NCBI RefSeq assembly: GCF_050947875.1
Contig: NC_134571.1
Span: 228,852,024 to 228,916,023, forward strand
Origin: Dermacentor variabilis
Lineage: Eukaryota > Arthropoda > Arachnida > Ixodida > Ixodidae
Reading direction: 5' to 3'
DNA: 64,000 bases
This document shows positions 45,834 through 56,534 of the stretch, one piece after another. Both the position numbers and the translations under genes were made by a program. The notes under the pieces are model-generated. The model was not told the origin of the DNA. It worked only from the letters and a program-made list of their open reading frames with translations, and made no database searches. Every line of letters begins with the position of its first letter. The stretch's first letter is position 1.

Positions 45834-46169
45834 GTCACCCGCGAAAATTAGCTTCAGATGATCGTAAACCTTTCAAGACCGCTTCTAGACCAGCTTTTTG
45901 ATAACGTCCTAAAAACGTTTAGAAATTGGTTACGAATAGTTTTGGCGAAGGGATTACTTGTGTCTTTCCCAATCCTATTTCTAGACCAGCTTTTCGAATA
46001 CGTCTTGCAGACCTGTTCTAGATCGTCTCAAGAAAGTAATTAAGCCGGACATTAGCAGAGATATACGACGTTTTCCCGCCGAAGTTCTCTCATTCGTGTC
46101 TTCTTTAACCCGTTTTTATCGTCTTAGATAAACGCTACGAAAACGTTACGTATCTCTTTTGTGCTACCT
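45834..46169. other. no recognised gene; short internal direct repeat
   Basis: TCTAGACCAGCTTTTTGATA near 45887 recurs as TCTAGACCAGCTTTTCGAAT near 45980. Otherwise anonymous sequence ending at the break where Gypsy homology begins. Confidence 0.4.
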
Positions 46170-46173
46170 GGGT

Positions 46174-47937
46174 TGCGACTCATCGTTTCGCCAGCTCAAG
46201 TTCCTGTTGACATCCCAACCAATTCTTCGCCACTTTGATCCTTCATCACCAACTGAGATTCACACCGATGCCAGCGGCGTAGGCATCGGTGCTGTGCTAG
46301 TTCAGCGTGTTGGCGACAGTGAGTACGTGATCTCTTACGCTAGCCGGTCCTTGAGCCGCTCCGAGCGCAACTACACAGTCACCGAACAAGAGTGTCTGGC
46401 GGTCATCTTCGCCGTGCAACGGTTTCGTTCGTATCTCTATGGGCGCCCCTTCACTGTGATAACAGATCATCATTCGCTATGCTGGCTTGTGAATCTGCGG
46501 GATCCCTCAGGACGACTAGCGCGCTGGGCCCTCCGTCTACAGGAATACGATTTCGTTATTTGCTACAAAAGTGGCCGGCGGCATGCTGACGCTGATTGTC
46601 TCTCTCGGATGCCACTTCAAACAACTGAATGTGATGCGGACAATTTTGATGAATACATCGCTTTTGTGTCCCCGGAATTTCCGGATATGGGTACAGTCAT
46701 ATCCGAGCAGCACAAGGACGAGAGCTTACAACCGCTCTTCGCGGCAGCACAGGAGTCACCTGCAGGCAGTCGCTTTCGCCTACGGGATGGTGGCGCGCTG
46801 TATAAGAAGAGCTACTCGACCACCGGTGCACGCTACCTTTTAGTTGTCCCCAAGAACCTTCGCCACCGAGTATTACACGCCTTGCGCGATGACCCAACTT
46901 CCGGTCATCTTGGTTCCACACGTACACTCTACCGGGCTCAAGAACGTTTTTACTGGCCTGAGATGCGGAAAGATATCGAACGGTACGTCGCCAGCTGCTC
47001 TCAATGCCAGCGCTACAAGCGTCCGCCACAAGCGCCACATGGCCTGCTTCAACCAGTTCCCCCTTCTAGCGTCCCCTTTGAGCAAGTTGGTATAGATCTT
47101 CTGGGCCCTTTCCCACGATCCTCCAAGGGTAATCGTTGGGTTATCGTTTGCGTAGATCACCTTACCCGCTATTGTGAGACCACCGCATTGCCATCGGCCA
47201 CAGCTACAGAAGTTTCTATCTTCTTGCTGGCTAACGTTATACTCCGACATGGACCTCCTCGCATAGTAATCAGCGATCGTGGGCGACAGTTTACCGCGGA
47301 CGTGGTTGAAGAAACCCTTCGTCTGTGTTCATGTAGCTTCCGCCATTCTACGCCCTACCATCCACAAACTAATGGACTGGTCGAGCGCACAAACAGAACG
47401 CTTGCCAACATGCTGTCCATGTACGTCGATTCCGCACACAAGAATTGGGACAGTATCTTGCCTTTCATTACCTATGCCTTCAATACCGCGAGACACGAGA
47501 CCACTGGTTACTCACCATTTTTCCTTCTGTGTGCTCGTCCGCCGCGCTACACCCTCGACACCCTCGACACCATATTTCCCTACTTCGCTCATGGCAACGA
47601 ATCAATTGATGAGATCCTATGTCGAGCAGAAGAAGCGCGACGCCTCGCTAGGCTACGCACCATAGCATCGCAGGACCGGTCCAAGATACGCTATGACGGG
47701 GGTCACCGCCACGTTTACTTCGATCCTGGTGACCTTGTGTGGCTCTGGACGCCGTTGCGGAAGCGTGGCTTGTGCCAGAAGTTTCTCGTCCACTACGTCG
47801 GCCCTTGCGTTATTCTGAAGCGCCTCAGCGAAGTAAACTACCGCATTGCGCGTCTCACGAGCAGTGGAGGACGCTCGGCCAAGGCTGAAGTGACACACGT
47901 CGCGCGTCTGAGGCGTTACAACCCACGAGATGACTGA
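46174..47937 (+). CDS. Gypsy pol fragment: RNase H and integrase, open frame
   Basis: Almost 590 codons without a stop; the Met at 46159 lies in flanking DNA just before the break. RNase H spans about residues 30-150: IHTDASGVGIGAVLVQ, TVTEQECLAVIFAVQ, ITDHHSLCWL, HADADCLSR. The integrase zinc domain (HH-CC type) is around residues 240-285 (SGHLGSTRTLYRAQERFYWP, CSQCQ). The DDE core at about 300-470 shows GIDLLGPFPRS (first Asp), VISDRGRQF (second Asp), PYHPQTNGLVERTNR (Glu). A C-terminal SH3-like part follows: GDLVWLW and VGPCVILKRL. Intact frame but no RT and no 5' LTR, so not able to move alone. Intactness probably reflects youth rather than selection; a co-opted gene is possible but unsupported. 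Confidence 0.88.
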   Translation, partial: CDSSFRQLKFLLTSQPILRHFDPSSPTEIHTDASGVGIGAVLVQRVGDSEYVISYASRSLSRSERNYTVTEQECLAVIFAVQRFRSYLYGRPFTVITDHHSLCWLVNLRDPSGRLARWALRLQEYDFVICYKSGRRHADADCLSRMPLQTTECDADNFDEYIAFVSPEFPDMGTVISEQHKDESLQPLFAAAQESPAGSRFRLRDGGALYKKSYSTTGARYLLVVPKNLRHRVLHALRDDPTSGHLGSTRTLYRAQERFYWPEMRKDIERYVASCSQCQRYKRPPQAPHGLLQPVPPSSVPFEQVGIDLLGPFPRSSKGNRWVIVCVDHLTRYCETTALPSATATEVSIFLLANVILRHGPPRIVISDRGRQFTADVVEETLRLCSCSFRHSTPYHPQTNGLVERTNRTLANMLSMYVDSAHKNWDSILPFITYAFNTARHETTGYSPFFLLCARPPRYTLDTLDTIFPYFAHGNESIDEILCRAEEARRLARLRTIASQDRSKIRYDGGHRHVYFDPGDLVWLWTPLRKRGLCQKFLVHYVGPCVILKRLSEVNYRIARLTSSGGRSAKAEVTHVARLRRYNPRDD

Positions 47938-47971
47938 CTCGCCCGGCGGGCTTCGTCTGCCAGCGGGGAAA

Positions 47972-48128
47972 TGTCACACGCTGTCATGAACCACGCCTGC
48001 CGCGCAGACAACCAGATGAAAGAAGGAAGAGAACGACGTTAGCCAAGCTGCCGCGAGACCGCTCTTCAAGAACCGCGCCTATCAACCAGATTCATCTGGT
48101 TCTGCATTAAAACACCTCGTGTGTAACA
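47972..48128 (+). repeat. 157-bp 3' LTR of the plus-strand Gypsy
   Basis: Begins TGTCACACGCTG right after the purine tract and ends GTGTGTAACA, i.e. TG...CA with a short inverted end. It contains ATTAAAACACC, a possible polyadenylation region. No 5' partner is present in the window. Confidence 0.75.
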
Positions 48129-48142
48129 ATATATATACATAT

Positions 48143-48323
48143 TGTTACTCGCGAAGGAGACCGTTTATAACCCTTACGGATGAAGGGGACCGTTTACTTT
48201 AGGTCGCGAAGGTGAGCGCAAGAGCGGCCAGCTGGTTAATCAACTCAGCGTCGTTTTCTGCTTCCTTCCTCTCCTCGGGACCGCAAGCACGTTCACCGGT
48301 CTTCGTTTTCTTCATGCGTAACA
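48143..48323 (-). repeat. 3' LTR of the minus-strand Gypsy (181 bp)
   Basis: TGTTAC...GTAACA termini. It aligns with 53216-53393 with about a dozen substitutions and one 3-bp gap by my count, i.e. roughly 93 percent identity. On the minus strand it is preceded by the purine tract GACGAGGGGAA (48324-48334). Confidence 0.85.
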
Positions 48324-48357
48324 TTCCCCTCGTCACAGACGAAGCCCGCCGGGCGAG

Positions 48358-51300
48358 TTAATCCATTTGCCTTGACGTGAGCAATTTCAATCGGGCGACA
48401 TGGACCACTTGTGTCTTGGCAGCTCTTCTACCACTCGCCGTGAGGCGAGCTATGTTATACGTGACTTCCGTGAGTCTGTTAACAATAACAAACGGTCCAT
48501 CGTAGGTGACCAAAAGCTTTCGGCATAACCCGCGTTTCCGTACGGGAGTCCACAGCCAGACTAAATCACCAGGGCGATTGGTTACCGGACGGTGGCGAAT
48601 GTCGTAGCGTTCTTTTGATCTGTCCTGCGATGCCAAAGTGCGCAAACGAGCAATACGACGAGGTTCTTCGGCAAGGCAGAGTCTCGGCGACAGTGGGATT
48701 TTCATAACTACAGAAAGGGAAAACAATGTCGATTGTGTACCGGGGTGGCCGCGCGTACAGCAGGAAGAAAGGGCTATAGCCGGTAGTCTCGTGCTTGGCG
48801 GTGTTTAACGCGTACGTGTTAAAAGGCAGTACGTCATCCCAGTTCTTGTGGTCGGATGAAACATACATGGATAGCATGTTTACAATTGTTCGGTTGGTGC
48901 GCTCCATAAGCCCATTCGTTTGTGGATGGTATGGTGTCGAGTGACGCAAGTGGGATCCACACAAACGAAGCAGCTCCTCTACGACGTCCGCAGTGAATTG
49001 TCGTCCACGGTCGCTGATGATCACGCGAGGCGGACCATGTCGCAGGATCACATATTGCAGCAGGAATGTTGAAACGTCAGTGGCAGTTGCGGAGGGCACG
49101 GCCGCCGTCTCGTAGTAGCGCGTGAGGTAGTCGACGCAAACAACTACCCAACAATTTCCCTTGGCTGATTTTGGAAATGGACCTACGAAGTCAATGTCCA
49201 CTTGTTAGAAAGGCGTGCTTGGAGGCGGGATCGGCTTCAGGAGATCAGCTGGAGCAGTAGATGGCCGTTTGTGGCGCTGACACTGCATGCAGCTGGCCAC
49301 ATACGTCTCAACAGACTATCGCATTCCAGGCCAATAAAATCGCTCCTGAATCCGGTAGAGCGTCCTCGCCGAACCTAAATGGCCAGACGTAGGGTCATCG
49401 TGCATAGCACTCAGAATCGCTGTGCGAAGGCTCTCCGGTACCACTAGGAGGAAACGTGCGCCAGTGTTCAAAAAGTCCTTATACAGAAGTCCATCACGTA
49501 CACAGAAATGGTTTGCTGTCGTCGAGACGGTCGCAGCCGTGAAGAGCGGAGTTAATTTATCGTCTTTTCGCTGTTCGGCTTTGAAGCAGTCGAAGTCTGG
49601 AAAACGCGGCGACACAGAAGCCACGAGGTGATTGAAGTCGTCGGCGTCACAGTCCGCGATGCTAAGTGGCATACGCGAGAGGCAGTCCGCGTCAGCGTGT
49701 CGTCGACCGCTCTTATAAGATACGGTGAAGCTGTATTCTTGCAGTCGGAGCGCCCAGCGCGCAAGGCGGCCACAAAGGTCACGAAGATTCACAAGCCAAC
49801 ACAATGAGTGGTGGTCGGTAACCACTGTAAAGGGCCGTCCATGCAGGTAAGAACAAAACCGCTGAACCGCAAATATTACCGCGAGACATTCCTGTTCCGT
49901 GACAAAGTAATTCTGCTCGGGCCTACTTAATGAGCGGCTTGCATATGCGATCACGTGTTCGCAGTCACCTTAGCGTTGAACTAGGACGGCACCAATACCT
50001 ATGCCACTGGCATCCGTATGGAGTTCCGTCGGAACTGAAGGACTGAAGTGTTGAAGAACCGGTCGTGACGTCAGCAGAAACCTCAACTGACGAAAAGAAG
50101 AGTCGCACTCCAGAGTCCACTCAAGGGGGGTGTCCTTTCGTAGCAGACATGTCAGCGGATATGCGACGTCGGCGAATTAAGGAATAAATCAGCGAAAATA
50201 AGAACAAAGTCCCAGAAAACTACGGAGCTCCTTGGCAGAGCGCGGTGCACTGAACGCTTCAACGGCTGCTGTTTTCTGGGGATCAGGGCGGATGCCATCC
50301 TTGTCGACAAGGTGCCCAAGCGCAAGGGTTTGGCGTTCACCGAAGTGGCATTTCTTAGAGTTTAAAACTAGACCAGCGTTTCTGATGCAGTTCAGGACAA
50401 TGCAGTTCAGTTCCAGGCGCGAGTTGTGTTCGTTGAAGGTGCGGCCAAAGATGACGACGTCGTCGAGGTAGCACATGCAGATGTTCCACATCAAGCTGCG
50501 CAGAACAGTGTCCATAAATCTCTCGAGAGTAGCCGGAGCGTTGCACAATCCAAATGGCATCACATTAAATTCGAAGAGCCCGTCAGGGGTTACAAAGGTA
50601 GTCTTCTCCTTGTCGTCAGGATGCATCAGAATTTGCCAATAGCCAGATCGTAAATCTACTGAGGAAAAGTAAGAGGCGGAATGAAGGCAGTCTATTGCGT
50701 CATCAATACGTGGGAGTGGGTACACGTCCTTTTTTGTTATAGCATTCAAACGGCGATAGTCGACGCAAAATCTCCAAGATCCATCTTTTTTTAACAAGAA
50801 TCACTGGAGCTGCCCACGGACTCGCTGACTCTTGTACGACTCCCTTTTTTATCATTTCGTGCACTTGTTCGTTGATAATCTGGCGCTCTGATGGTGAAAC
50901 ACGATATGGCTTTCGTCTAATCGGATTTGCCGAACCCGTGTTGATAGTATGGCGCGTTCGAGACGCAGGGATCGCAGGTATTTTGTCCTGCGCAAAGTCG
51001 AATACTGAAACGTGCTTCGAAAGCACACGCACTAACGTTCGGCGTTCACTCGTGCTGAGCGATTTATTTACCATCGACAAAAGAGCTGTTTCCGAACTGT
51101 GGCCATCAGTTTCTTCCGGCACATCTGTCAGTTCAGCCACTGATAAGGACGCGTGTTCCCTGGCGAACGCTAATTTCATGCCGCCTTGTAGTGTAACGGG
51201 CTCCTTAGACAGTTTACTGTCCATAAGCCAGTGCGTCCGCCTTTGATCGACACCACACAATGTGGCACCAACACATTCTTCTTCACACAGTTAAAGTGCA

Positions 51301-51824
51301 TTGGTTCTACGGTAGCTTCGAAGCTGTCGGAATCGGCGCCGCAACAGACAACGGGAACGCAAACGGTAGATGAATAGGTATGGCCGTATCACCACAAACA
51401 CACAGTGTAGTTTCACGATCACAGGGTTCTCCAGGAGTCCTGATGGAATCCTACCACTTATGAATACTTTCCCTGTGCGGCAGTCGACAATAGCCTCACA
51501 CTCCCGCAAGAAGTCCATGCCGAGAATAACATCATGGGTCGACCGAGGAATAATTACAAACTCTGTCGTAATAACATGGTCTCCCAAAAACACATCAGCA
51601 CTACACACCCCAATAGGTCGCAACGGCTCGCCACTCACTCCACAGAACTTTGAATCTTCGTCCCATTTAAACAAAACCTTTCGCCCTAACACGTGTTTAA
51701 AAGAGACAATCATAACCGAAATTGTTGCGCCTGTGTCCACCAGAGCCATCACAGGGACATTATCTACAAGAACGCGCACTTTGTTTTTCAGCATCAACAC
51801 AGGAGCTATTTCTGTCAGTAGCAT
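48358..51824 (-). pseudogene. Gypsy pol: protease, RT, RNase H, integrase, multiply broken
   Basis: The protease (51291-51824) has ALVDTGAT and DVILGMDFL, and loses frame near 51390. The next piece (50703-51260) runs to [12 protein letters not shown], where a run of seven A on the minus strand (about 50789-50795) shifts the frame. RT resumes at 50797: [24 protein letters not shown] (motif A), [24 protein letters not shown] (active site YLDD intact), [10 protein letters not shown]. Stops occur near 50188, 50180 and 49970. RNase H (49316-49954): TEQECLAVIFAVQRF, HADADCLSR. Stops at 49316 and near 49203 flank the integrase core: VDIDFVGPFPKS, IISDRGRQF, YHPQTNGLMERTNR. A frame change near 48640-48720 leads to the C-terminal GDLVWLW domain, ending 48358. 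Confidence 0.88.
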
Positions 51825-51859
51825 GTCTCCAGCGACCTCACCTCCATCGGCCGCGCTGG

Positions 51860-53119
51860 CTAGTTTTCCGGTGACGAAGGGGACGTGGTGCGATGCCGCG
51901 GTGAGGGAGAACGGGGAGCACGACGTTGCGGTGGGGGTGTCAAACTCCTGTCAGATGCCGGGGAGCGATTCCGGGAGCTGCTGAGCCAATACTCGTCGCC
52001 AGATGATACGTGTGCTGGCCACGGGGCACCGTGTGACCGTTCGGAGGGCCGAGAAAACTCTGAGGGCTGGCCATACCACGTGGTCATAGGCTGGTTGCAA
52101 AACCGAGATATATGACCCGGGACACCTCAGGAATAACACACCGGGAGAGGTCGAAACCTTGGTTGTTCGTCGATCAAGCGGATATTATCATTTTCCCGCG
52201 TGTAGTGGGATGGTTTGTGGCGTGTGTCACGAGGATACATCGGGCGTCGAGTAGGCGTGCGTTGAGCGTGTTGGTCATAGCGCGGAGTCGGAGGGCGTGT
52301 TGTCATCCTCGACTGTGGGGCTGCGCTGTACTTTACGGCCGCTGCGGTAACCATCGGTTGCCAAGGGGCCGAATGTGGCGTCCTCATAGCCTCACGTGAC
52401 GTGTACACGCCATGGTGGTCAGCAGTTGAATGCAACTCCTCGCGGCGGGAAAGTTCCTCGCGGAGAATCTGTCGGAAGGTGGAAGGAAAGTCGAGGCAAG
52501 GACTCGTGTCCACAATGGCAACAGTCGTAACGTTTGCCAAACGACCAAACTTTGGCGCAATCCGACGCATCTTGAGCGTTTCAAAAGTTCTGCAGTGCCG
52601 AATGACGTCAGACACAGAACTGAGGCCCTCCTTTCCAATTAGAAAATTGTACACATCCTCAGCCGCTGCATTCAGCAAATGCCCAACTTTATCTTCTTCC
52701 GACGTGCGAGCACTGACCACCTTGCACAGCTTTAATACTTCTTCGATATATGTTGCGCATGCCTCACCTGGTAGCTGCGCCCGTTGAGACAGTGTCTGCT
52801 CCGCACGCTTCTTTTTGGCGACTGAGTCCCCAAAACACGCCTTGAGCTCGTCAACAAAATGTTCCCACGTCGTAAGCGCGTCCTCGTGGTTCTCGTACCA
52901 CACGAGGGAGGTATCGGTCAGGGAGAACACCACATTGGTGAGCTGAGCGGTTGCATCCCACCCATTGGACTTGCTCACTCGTTTGTAGTGGACGAGCCAC
53001 ACGTAGGCATCTTCCCCCGCTTTGCCTCCGAAGGTGGGTGGAACTCGGTAGTATGGCAGCGGACTGCTAGGCGCTGCCCTCGGAGTGGCTCCTTCTTCTG
53101 GCATCTCGAAGACGATCAC
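51860..53119 (-). pseudogene. Gypsy gag with a stop inside its zinc knuckle
   Basis: The frame from 53119 encodes 330 residues with a Retrotrans_gag-type capsid core (PPTFGGKAGEDAYVWL, NVVFSLTDTSLVWYENH, FVDELKACFGD, GEACATYIEEVLKLC), then a Pro/Arg-rich linker. It ends at TGA 52127-52129 immediately after PVCYS. The same frame continues GVPGHISRFC and on to 51860 with an Arg/Ser/Pro-rich tail. The stop therefore sits at the second cysteine position of a C-x2-C-x4-H-x4-C knuckle. Gag would form particles and bind element RNA; this copy would lack the nucleocapsid part. Confidence 0.85.
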
Positions 53120-53215
53120 GGCTGATGGCGGGAGGCCGGCAAGTCGACGGCTTCGACGAAGCTGTGGCAGTGACGGTTCCGTTGTTGTCAGCGGTACCCC
53201 GCACCTCCACCACTT

Positions 53216-53389
53216 TGTTACTGACGAAGGAGACCGTTTTTAACCTTTACGGATGAATGGGAACATTTACTTTAGGTGGCGAAGGTGAGCGCAAGTGCGG
53301 CCAGCTGGTTAATCAACTCAGCGTTTTCTTCTTCCTTCCTCTCCTCGGGGCCGCAAGCACGTTCACCGGTCTTCGTTTTCTTCATGCTT

Positions 53390-53393
<4 letters not shown>
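53216..53393 (-). repeat. 5' LTR of the minus-strand Gypsy (178 bp)
   Basis: TGTTACTGACG...TGCTTAACA on the plus strand. Partner of 48143-48323. Such short LTRs presumably hold promoter and polyadenylation signals; I could not pinpoint a TATA box. Confidence 0.85.

Positions 53394-53443
<50 letters not shown>
53394..53443. repeat. (AT)n microsatellite at the Gypsy insertion site
   Basis: About 25 AT units directly abutting the LTR. The corresponding left flank (48129-48142) is the short ATATATATACATAT stretch, so the element probably landed in an AT repeat. Confidence 0.95.
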
Positions 53444-53446
<3 letters not shown>

Positions 53447-53639
53447 GTTGTCATGTTGGAAGGCACTTTTCTGGAGTAGGGTGTGTCATCCACTGACTGA
53501 AATTTTAATGAAATTTATGCCAATCTAGCTAACATAAAATGTTGAGCTCACATGAAGTTGAATCAGTTTGGTTTGGCAACGGTCTCAAATGATGTTAAGG
53601 TGGAAAAAGGTCTTCTTTGATGCGCCTTCTTCAGCGCAA

Positions 53640-55085
53640 AACACACAAGCTTAGGGAATCCATTTTAAAACCATTGTGTCGGAATATAAATCATGGCTTC
53701 ATGTTGTTTCAAAATTTCTGCAGACACACCTTGACAGGCTGAGAATCAACAACCAATTCCTTGTTCCCAGCTCTCAGAGTGTTGTACACTTCCTCCAGGA
53801 GCATAATCTGGGGAAATGGACGGGCTTTAGTATAGATGCAAAAGATCTATACAATTCTTTGCCGCAGGTGCGTCTCCTGCAGTTGGTTAAGGATTGCATA
53901 CACAATCAAACAGATTAGCGGGCATTTGCTGAAAGGTGTAAAATTTTGTTTGCAAGCGTTCTGGAGCTTCTTGATTCATATTTAAAGTCAATTTCGGTCT
54001 GGTGGGAAGGTAGCATATGTGTATAGAATGCTGGCATCCACATAGGTTCCGGAGTTGCATCAGTGCTCAGTAATATATTAAGTTACGTTGCCCAGCAAGT
54101 AATCAAAAGCTGAGTGGGCTTGCTCTCAAAATTTTCAGATACGTGGACGATTATTTGTTTTTCATGAGCAAATGATAACTTTTGCAGAGCTATCATCGAA
54201 GTACTGAAGCTATTCAGAGAACAAGAGCAAGGTTTCAACTTCACCTTAGAAGTTCCAGAAAAAAATGTGCTCCAACTTCTTATATCAGGCTTACTTTTAT
54301 GCGGTCTCACGTGCGCTGGGGATATCAGTCGAGAACTTCTAAGTCCCTTCTTGATTATAGGTCTAGCCATTCAAACCTTATTAAGTACAGTATTGCCAGT
54401 CACGCAATTAAAGATGCCCCAACCAAGAGCTATCCTCACCTTATCCTTGAAAGTGTTAGGAATATGGTGACAAGGCTTGATGACTCTTTATCTTGCAACA
54501 CGTTAATTAAGGAACTCAAATTGCAACCAGGGTAGAAGAAGCCTAAGGAGCAAGAGCGGAACAAAGTAGCCGTTATCCCCGTCTGTTCATTGTCGCACAG
54601 GCTCAAAAAGGTGGCTTTTAAGTTCCATGTCAGGAATGGGTTTTCATGCAAAAATAAGCTGAAGGGAATGTGTGATACAGTAAACATGCACATTCTTCAC
54701 AGGGGGTGTTTGAACAGGGAGGACTGCAAAGTGAACTATAACATACAGTTTGTCTCTTGCACACGAAATGTTGTTTATTCGATTCCTTTTCATTGCAGCC
54801 TAAAAAATATACACCAGTCAGACTGGACGACGGTGCTTAAACATTCGACTAAGGAAATACCATAGTTTTTGAAGGGTTTTTGTGCATTCACACCTTTCCG
54901 TGCATTGTTGCAACAGTTGGTGCCATCCAGTTTTTGAGAGTACTCTTCTCCTGTTCACACACTGTGAAAAGCTTTCACCTGAATTAACGGAGGCTTATCA
55001 CATTAGAAAGAAAGGCTCACTATGTGTTAGCCTGCCATCCATCTCGCTGCAAGATAGTGAGGTTGACGTGTTAGATCTTAGGTAA
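53640..55085 (+). pseudogene. Penelope-like element, RT and degenerate GIY-YIG endonuclease
   Basis: RT pieces appear in changing frames: NINHGFMLFQNF region, FLQEHNLGKWTGFSIDAKDL followed by YNSLPQ (motif A region, about 53800-53870), GSGVASVLSNIL (54050), and FRYVDDYLFFMSK (54136-54175, active site YVDD intact). The C-terminal part has CSLSHRLKKVAFKFHVRNGF, CKVNYNIQFVSCTRNVVYSI (start of the GIY-YIG fold; the YIG itself is lost) and LTEAYHIRKKGSLCVSLPSI (54990-55050), a pattern I know from arthropod Penelope-like elements. Sequence after it, ending near 55310 with ATAAACTTCACTTGATAGTG, is probably its 3' region. Many stops; inactive. It is a different lineage from the one at the right edge. 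Confidence 0.7.
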
Positions 55086-55426
55086 AGCCACATAGTTACA
55101 TTGTGCCTTAGTAATTGTTTTTTACGTTGATTAATCAGCTGTGACATGTGTGTTGTCGTCAAAACGTGCGCATTCTGTGATGTGAAGGTTGTTTTGATAT
55201 GTATATGCATATGCTGGGGAGGCCGGATGTTGGTCACGTGATGTGTGCTATATATTGGTTGTTTTCTTCAAATAAACTTCACTTGATAGTGCTGTATCCT
55301 GTCCCATTCTGTTACTTTTGTCGGCATCTGTCATGCAGTAGCTACCATGAAGCTTCACCAACTTGCCCAATTTTCCTTCTTTTGAGATTAGGGTAACAAT
55401 GGAGCATTAGAGTTACAGAATGGGTG

Positions 55427-55427
<1 letters not shown>

Positions 55428-55468
<41 letters not shown>

Positions 55469-55481
55469 TTATATATATATA
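55428..55481. repeat. (AT)n microsatellite
   Basis: Interrupted AT run with GT and TTT variants. The sequence 55311-55640 around it is otherwise anonymous. Confidence 0.95.
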
Positions 55482-55639
55482 AAGGTAGAATGGTGGTAAG
55501 GTAGTAAAAGTAAAAATAAGAGATTTTCACATCATAACTAGCCCTTTTAACACATTTACCATTTACCTAGAAAATTAAACACTCTGTTCTTATTAAACAC
55601 CTTGTGCATAAGTATTCATTTTACTAATAATCTTTGAAT

Positions 55640-55990
55640 GAAAATACATATCAACATTTTGACTAATGCTAATAACTGAACACATGGCTTTTTGTGCTGC
55701 AACTTTTCTTGGACTCCTGCTTCCCTTAAACTTATACTGTATAGTATGTTTGCAATATGAAAACTGGAGTATGCTTCATCAATCCGGGATATACCTACAA
55801 AAAACACAGCTCTCATATTTAGTTGAAGCCATACAGAACCAACCTGTAAATTTTATTGTGGCTGCTTATTCCCGTACCGCAAGTATATCAACAAATAAAA
55901 CTTGCCTTGATTGGCCAGGCTTGTCAACAAAAAACTTACCCGTTTATTTCGCAGATTCTGTTACCATGTTTTATTACCTCTGTGTAGCTT
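55640..55990 (+). pseudogene. LINE ORF2 C-terminal fragment, plus orientation
   Basis: The frame contains VEAIQNQPVNFIVAAYSRTA followed by SISTNKTCLDWPGLSTKNL, matching the post-RT pattern of CR1/Jockey-type LINEs (EAIQNRAARFI..YSR...S+...L). It is an inverted copy of 56195-56518 and stops at the (TG)n tract. Strongly 5'- and 3'-truncated. Confidence 0.6.
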
Positions 55991-56530
55991 ATTGATGTGT
56001 GTGTATGTGTGTGTGTGTGCGTGTGTGCGTGCGTGCGTGTGTGCGTGTGTGTGTTTGTGTGGGTGTGTGTGTGTTCTGAGGCTGCCTTTGACAGGAACAG
56101 TAAATATTGATTTGGCAAGTTGGCACCTGTACCTTGAGTTTCTGGTTCATTCTCAATGAGATACAAGGAGGTAATAAAACGTATGTTTCAATTGAGAATT
56201 TGTGAAATAAACGCGCAAGTTTTTTTATTGACAAGCCTGGCCAATGAAGGCAAGTTTTAATTGTTGATATGCTTGCGGTATGGGAATAAGCAGCTACTAT
56301 AAAATGTGCAATTTGGTTCCGTATGGCTACAACTAAATATGAGAGTTAACTTTTTAATAGGTATATCCGTGACTGATGAAGTATACCCCAGTTTTGATCT
56401 TGCAAGAATATTATACAGTAGAAGTTTAAGGGAAGCAGGAGTCCAAGAATACTTGTAGCACAAAAAGCCATGTGTTCAGTTATTAGCTTTAGTAAAAAAG
56501 TTGATATGCATTTGCATTGGAAGATCCCTA
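55940..56530 (-). pseudogene. LINE ORF2 C-terminal fragment, minus orientation
   Basis: On the minus strand KLLLYNILARSKLGYTSSVT, LTLIFSCSHTEPN, then LARLFHKFSIETYVLLPPCI and LRMNQKLKVQVPTCQ correspond to the C-terminal region of the same LINE family as 55640-55990. It runs into the CA side of the microsatellite. Frames are broken. Together with its plus-strand partner it forms arms of about 320 bp around a 230-bp centre. Confidence 0.6.
55995..56074. repeat. (TG)n microsatellite with CG and TT variants
   Basis: About 80 bp of TG/CG dinucleotides between the two inverted LINE fragments; alternating purine-pyrimidine DNA with Z-DNA potential. Confidence 0.95.
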
Positions 56531-56534
56531 GCAA

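Larger units (their letters stand above)
46170..48128 (+). mobile_element. 5'-truncated Ty3/Gypsy element with its 3' LTR
   Basis: Homology to the Gypsy on the opposite strand starts abruptly inside the RT-RNase H junction (CDSSFRQLKFLL at 46174), so gag, protease and RT are missing. The remainder holds RNase H and integrase, then a purine-rich tract GCGGGGAAA and a 157-bp LTR. Truncation may come from recombination, or from an end-joining event after incomplete integration. Confidence 0.85.
48143..53393 (-). mobile_element. complete but decayed Ty3/Gypsy LTR retrotransposon
   Basis: About 5.25 kb between and including two LTRs of 178-181 bp, with gag and pol in the order protease, RT, RNase H, integrase, no env. 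The sequence just inside the 5' LTR on the minus strand, TGGTGGAGGTGCGGGG (about 53197-53212), is a candidate primer-binding site for a tRNA ending in CCA. Target duplication looks like ATAT at 48139-48142 and 53394-53397, in an AT microsatellite. The sequence shared with the neighbouring plus-strand Gypsy just before the LTR (CGCCCGGCGGGCTTCGTCTG) shows the two are related. Several stops and frameshifts make it inactive. Confidence 0.92.

Noticed and set aside
46873..47250. Minus-strand 125-codon frame over the Gypsy integrase
   Set aside because: Shadow of the real plus-strand integrase frame.
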